Part shown: in pieces, positions 25,781 to 28,392 of the stretch
How the letters are laid out: every line of letters starts with the position of its first letter
How positions within the stretch are numbered: the first letter of the stretch is position 1
Assembly: GCA_945787295.1 (NCBI GenBank)
Contig: CALZHQ010000027.1
Span: 1-28,392, forward strand
Reading direction: 5' to 3'
From: an uncultured Desulfuromonadales bacterium
GTDB taxonomy: Bacteria > Desulfobacterota > Desulfuromonadia > Desulfuromonadales > Geopsychrobacteraceae
Length of the DNA stretch: 28,392 nucleotides
Position numbers and translations under genes: made by a program
Notes under the pieces: generated by a model
What the model was told of the DNA's origin: nothing
Seen by the model: only the letters and a program-made list of their open reading frames with translations
Database searches by the model: none

Positions 25781-25851
25781 TTCCGGCTCATAGTACGTCG
25801 CTGAATCGGCCGGACAGGTAAATGTTACTCAGACCGCTGGCGACAAATAAA

Positions 25852-25881
25852 TAGATTTGTTGCTAATCTAAAATTATCGCA
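25852..25881 (-). promoter_or_regulatory. Candidate extended -10 promoter and palindromic operator of the efflux operon
   Basis: On the minus strand TGCGATAAT (25881-25873) is an extended -10 element; no good -35 is visible. Immediately downstream, and thus across the expected start point, lies TAGATT-7 nt-AATCTA (25852-25870), a perfect 6-bp inverted repeat of the size bound by TetR- or MarR-type repressors. It is 72 nt before the first start codon. No regulator gene is adjacent. Confidence 0.4.
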
Positions 25882-26012
25882 GAAAAGTAGATATAAAACG
25901 AGAGCAATTGCCATGGGATGGTAATAAAACTCAACTGTGATTGACTTTTTCTCCCGGGGTTCTAACGTTTTAGTAGCAGCTGCTCGTCATGAATCAGCAT
26001 GAGAGGTGAGTC

Positions 26013-26468
26013 ATGCCGCTTTCCGATCTTCCCCAACATATTCTGTTCAGCATTTTTCTGCTGCTGTTTGTGCTGATCGGCGTCTATCCAGCCTGGAAGA
26101 AGACCGCCGCTATGCTCCGCAAAGTGCTACAAAAAGCCAGCCCGGCAGAAGCCAGCGACAACGTCCAGGTCAGCACTGATATGGCAGATTTTCATGCCGA
26201 ACCGTACCAGAACTCGCATCTGAACGATTTTGAGATTTTCGTTCTCCGCCGTCTGGCCCAGGAAAGCCGGAAAGCGCTGTCGCGCCGGCAAATCAACGCC
26301 GACCTGCACCTGGAAGCGCCGATGCTCAAAGCGGCGCTGCAATCCTTGCTGAAACGAGGCCTGATCAGCATGTCGCTCGGCTACCTGTCAGGTCTCCGCT
26401 TTTATCTTTCAGCATCCGGCCGTAATTACGCCATCGAGCAGGGCTTCATTCCCAGCATCAGTAAGTAG
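26013..26468 (+). CDS. Membrane-anchored winged-helix-like protein, unknown function
   Basis: The ATG at 26013 follows GAGAGGTGA. The 151-residue product has one N-terminal membrane helix (about residues 9-27, LFSIFLLLFVLIGVYPAW), a charged linker, and a C-terminal segment (about 70-150) whose pattern suits a winged helix. That segment has a helix in FEIFVLRRLAQ, a possible recognition region in RQINADLHLEAPMLKAALQS, LLKRGLISMSLG, and a hairpin in LRFYLSASGRNYAIEQG. The LxxLLxRGLIxxxxG..YxLTxxG arrangement is typical of wHTH proteins. It is divergent from the efflux operon. Whether it binds DNA or a protein is unknown. Confidence 0.65.
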   Translation: MPLSDLPQHILFSIFLLLFVLIGVYPAWKKTAAMLRKVLQKASPAEASDNVQVSTDMADFHAEPYQNSHLNDFEIFVLRRLAQESRKALSRRQINADLHLEAPMLKAALQSLLKRGLISMSLGYLSGLRFYLSASGRNYAIEQGFIPSISK

Positions 26469-26576
26469 CGATAATATAAGCTCCCTGCAGGATATCTTGC
26501 ATTTTTCAGCTAGTTTGATTAAATTAATCCCATCGTCTTATCCCGACGGACTCTCTTTAGCGGTGAGGTTTAAGCC

Positions 26577-27209
26577 ATGACAAGCGATCGACAGCAGAAT
26601 ATCGACAAATATCGTAAACTCCTCGCCCTCTCCGCAACCGCCGAGTTGCCGGAGCTGAAGGAACGTTACGCTGAGCTGCATGAGACGTTCCAGCAGCAGC
26701 TCCGTGCCAAAAACAGCGCCGCCGCCCAGAAGGGGCGGAAGAACCTGCAGCTGCTCGATCAGGCCTACAACACTCTCGCCGGCGACATCAGGACGCGGGG
26801 AAGCGACCAACAGGCTGAGCAAAGCAGACAGACGATGACCATCGAACATGCCTGTTTCAGGGTTGGCTTTCAGATATTGGAAGGGGGAAGTAAATTCTTT
26901 CGCCTGCAAACTTCACGCATTTCCGGCCTCGGCTCGACCCGAACCAACAATATCCTCAGTTGTAGTTGGCCCACTGGCAAGCTGTCTCTCTACGACAACC
27001 ATCTGGAACTGAAATGTCTGCTCGGATCCCACCAAGTCAGATTTCGCGAGATTGCCGCCATCGACAAAGTCTGGTACATCCCCTTCTGGTTGCGGGTCCG
27101 GCAGCTCAACAATGAGGCCGAAGCGGTTCATCTCTTCGGTTGGGGACTGGGGCGCAGACTGAAAGCTGCCATACAGCAGAACCGACTGCCGTTGAAGCTG
27201 GATTATTGA
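26577..27209 (+). CDS. J-like helical plus PH/GRAM-like protein, unknown function
   Basis: The ATG at 26577 follows GAGG at 8 nt. The 210-residue product has an N-terminal helical part resembling a J-domain (YRKLLALSATAELPELKERY, then NLQLLDQAYNTL) but without the HPD tripeptide, so it is not expected to stimulate a DnaK ATPase. The C-terminal part (about 125-205) is a beta-rich module with LSLYDNHLELKCLLGSHQVRF, EIAAIDKVWYIPFWLRV and AVHLFGWGLGRRLKAAI, which has the strand-then-helix order of PH/GRAM-like domains. There is no signal peptide. It lies 108 nt after the membrane winged-helix gene in the same orientation. I do not recognise an established family. Confidence 0.65.
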   Translation: MTSDRQQNIDKYRKLLALSATAELPELKERYAELHETFQQQLRAKNSAAAQKGRKNLQLLDQAYNTLAGDIRTRGSDQQAEQSRQTMTIEHACFRVGFQILEGGSKFFRLQTSRISGLGSTRTNNILSCSWPTGKLSLYDNHLELKCLLGSHQVRFREIAAIDKVWYIPFWLRVRQLNNEAEAVHLFGWGLGRRLKAAIQQNRLPLKLDY

Positions 27210-27240
27210 ACCTTCTTGCAAGGACCGGAACAAACTTTTA

Positions 27241-27272
27241 TTCATTCATGAATTATATATTCACTCATGAAT
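27241..27272. promoter_or_regulatory. Candidate activator-binding site (UAS) upstream of the glycyl radical enzyme gene
   Basis: Two 13-bp direct repeats, TTCATTCATGAAT (27241-27253) and TTCACTCATGAAT (27260-27272), differ at one base and start 19 bp apart. The first contains the perfect palindrome ATTCATGAAT, and TGAAT-TATAT-ATTCA (27249-27263) bridges the two. They lie about 125-155 bp before the predicted sigma-54 start point, the usual place for an enhancer-binding-protein site. Confidence 0.5.
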
Positions 27273-27369
27273 CATAAACCACAGCTCCTCCCTCCCTCGA
27301 CCGATCTCCCGGCTTAAAAAACTCACGTCATTCCAGCTAGCTACACACAGTTATCCATTTCAGTCACCT

Positions 27370-27385
27370 TGGTATTCAAATTGCT
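27370..27385 (+). promoter_or_regulatory. Candidate sigma-54 (-24/-12) promoter
   Basis: TGGTAT-5 nt-TTGCT matches the sigma-54 pattern TGGCAC-N5-TTGCW at the invariant GG (27371-27372) and GC (27383-27384), which are 10 nt apart. Transcription would start near 27396, giving a leader of about 118 nt before ATG 27514. Confidence 0.5.
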
Positions 27386-27513
27386 CTACAAAAGAAGCAA
27401 ACCATCCGTTCTACCGGACTTGTCTCTATAGCGACTCAGGCAGTAGAATAGACATTTGTTGCTCTCCGGCATCGACAGCATTCGTGCTGGAACCCTGACC
27501 AAGGACGCCGACC

Positions 27514-28392
27514 ATGGAAACCATCGACAAACCAAAAACCATTCCGGAACGTAAAGCGGCCGCCGAGGGTAATTTTTACCCCGCAACCATGAACGCTATC
27601 GGCCCCGGCATGAACGAACGGATTCAACGATTACGCAAGCAGAGCGTCGAGCTAGAGCCGAGCTTGTCGATCGAGCGCGCCCTGCACGAAACCGCTTTTT
27701 ACAAAGAGAATTACGGCAAGTATTCGATCCCGGTCCTGCGCGCACTCAACTTTCTCGATCACTGCCTGAAGAAAACCATCTATATCGGCGCTGACGAACT
27801 GATCGTCGGCGAGCGCGGCCCCGCACCGAAGGCAGTGCCGACCTTCCCGGAGCTGACCTGCCACAGCGTCGAGGACTTCCAGGTCCTCAACACCCGCGAC
27901 CAGCAGCGCTACACCATCAGCCAGGAAGATATCGACACTTACGCCAAAGAGGTCATCCCCTACTGGCAGGGGCGCACGGTGCGCGAACGGATTTTCGGCC
28001 ACGTGCCATCGGAATGGCAAGCGGCCTATGAAGCCGGATTGTTCACCGAGTTCATGGAGCAGCGCGCCCCCGGCCACACCGCCCTCGATGGACAGATCTA
28101 TCAGAAGGGGATGCTCGACTTCAAAACGCAGATCGCTGGTGAAATCGAGAAACTCGACTACCTGAACGATCCGGAAGCGACCGACAAGTTCGAAGAACTC
28201 AAGGCGATGGATATCTCCTGCGACGCGGTGATCCTGTTTGCCGAGCGCCACGCCGAGCTGGCAGATGAGCTGGCGGCCAGTGAGACAAATCCACAGCGGA
28301 TTGCCGAACTACAGAAGATTGCCGAGGTCTGCCGCTATGTGCCGGCCAACAAGCCGCGTACTTTTTATGAGGCGATCCAGATGTACTGGTTC
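27514..28392 (+). CDS. Glycyl radical enzyme, HypD-like (trans-4-hydroxyproline dehydratase-like), 3' truncated
   Basis: The frame is open to the end of the window, giving 293 residues of what should be a protein of about 790-800. From memory the N-terminal region resembles HypD and its close pyruvate-formate-lyase-like relatives: SIERALHETAFYKENYG, SIPVLRALNFLDHCL, ELIVGERGPAPKAVPTFPEL, AAYEAGLFTEFMEQRAPGH and PRTFYEAIQMYWF. The catalytic Cys loop and the C-terminal glycyl radical loop are beyond the window, so activity and substrate cannot be confirmed. HypD dehydrates trans-4-hydroxy-L-proline to pyrroline-5-carboxylate anaerobically and needs a radical-SAM activase, which should lie next door. 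ATG 27514 follows AAGGA at 9 nt. The upstream region carries sigma-54-type signals. The exact GRE subtype is less certain than the family. Confidence 0.85.
   Translation, partial: METIDKPKTIPERKAAAEGNFYPATMNAIGPGMNERIQRLRKQSVELEPSLSIERALHETAFYKENYGKYSIPVLRALNFLDHCLKKTIYIGADELIVGERGPAPKAVPTFPELTCHSVEDFQVLNTRDQQRYTISQEDIDTYAKEVIPYWQGRTVRERIFGHVPSEWQAAYEAGLFTEFMEQRAPGHTALDGQIYQKGMLDFKTQIAGEIEKLDYLNDPEATDKFEELKAMDISCDAVILFAERHAELADELAASETNPQRIAELQKIAEVCRYVPANKPRTFYEAIQMYWF

Noticed and set aside
27386..27627. Minus-strand ORFs over the start of the glycyl radical enzyme gene
   Set aside because: They overlap a well-supported coding frame and its leader and show no family features.

Overview
The window reads as chromosomal DNA of a Gram-negative, probably anaerobic or facultative bacterium. 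Outer-membrane genes are abundant: an LpxR-type lipid A deacylase, a complete RND tripartite pump, and a YdbH/YdbL-type envelope lipid-transfer pair. There is also a haem c protein of the cytochrome P460 type, a SpoIIE-type phosphatase receptor, a CheD-HDOD fusion, and an oxygen-sensitive glycyl radical enzyme behind a sigma-54-like promoter. Together these suggest a Desulfuromonadales-like member of the Desulfobacterota. That placement is inference from gene content; no rRNA or other phylogenetic marker is present.

Layout. Nt 1-1809 is the 3' part of a Cache-HAMP-PP2C signalling phosphatase. Nt 2085-3938 is an SLC13-type transporter with two internal TrkA-C domains. Nt 4362-5018 is a haemolysin III-type membrane protein, which ends 1 nt from a convergent RelA/SpoT-type alarmone synthetase (start re-assigned to GTG 6084). 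A decayed AraC-like fragment and csaA follow, then a strong hairpin shared with the convergent P460 gene. Nt 7668-9566 is ftsH, followed by an unknown 61-residue ORF and a secreted Asp/Gln/Arg-repeat protein on the other strand.

A VOC protein (10549-10989) precedes a very large AsmA/YdbH-like protein (11120-14272) and its DUF1318/YdbL partner lipoprotein (14297-14881). The minus strand then carries a CheD-HDOD fusion lacking the CheD catalytic cysteine, an EEP-family phosphodiesterase with a C-terminal cysteine cluster, and a helical exported protein with a clear terminator. LpxR and a four-helix membrane protein lie on the plus strand. Nt 20008-25780 is a tightly coupled minus-strand efflux operon in the order outer-membrane factor, adaptor, RND pump. 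It has a promoter/operator-like site upstream. Two unknown plus-strand proteins follow: a membrane-anchored winged-helix-like protein and a J-like/PH-like protein. The window ends inside a HypD-like glycyl radical enzyme.

Functionally, much of the window concerns the envelope: FtsH, YdbH/YdbL, LpxR, the RND pump and the SLC13 and haemolysin III proteins. Signalling proteins (alarmone synthetase, PP2C phosphatase, CheD-HDOD) are interspersed. I see no CRISPR array, insertion sequence, prophage, tRNA or rRNA, and no recognisable defence island. The most interesting points are the catalytically dead CheD fused to HDOD, the apparent YnbE+YdbL fusion lipoprotein, the sigma-54/UAS architecture before the glycyl radical enzyme, and the 24-bp repeat-encoded secreted protein.
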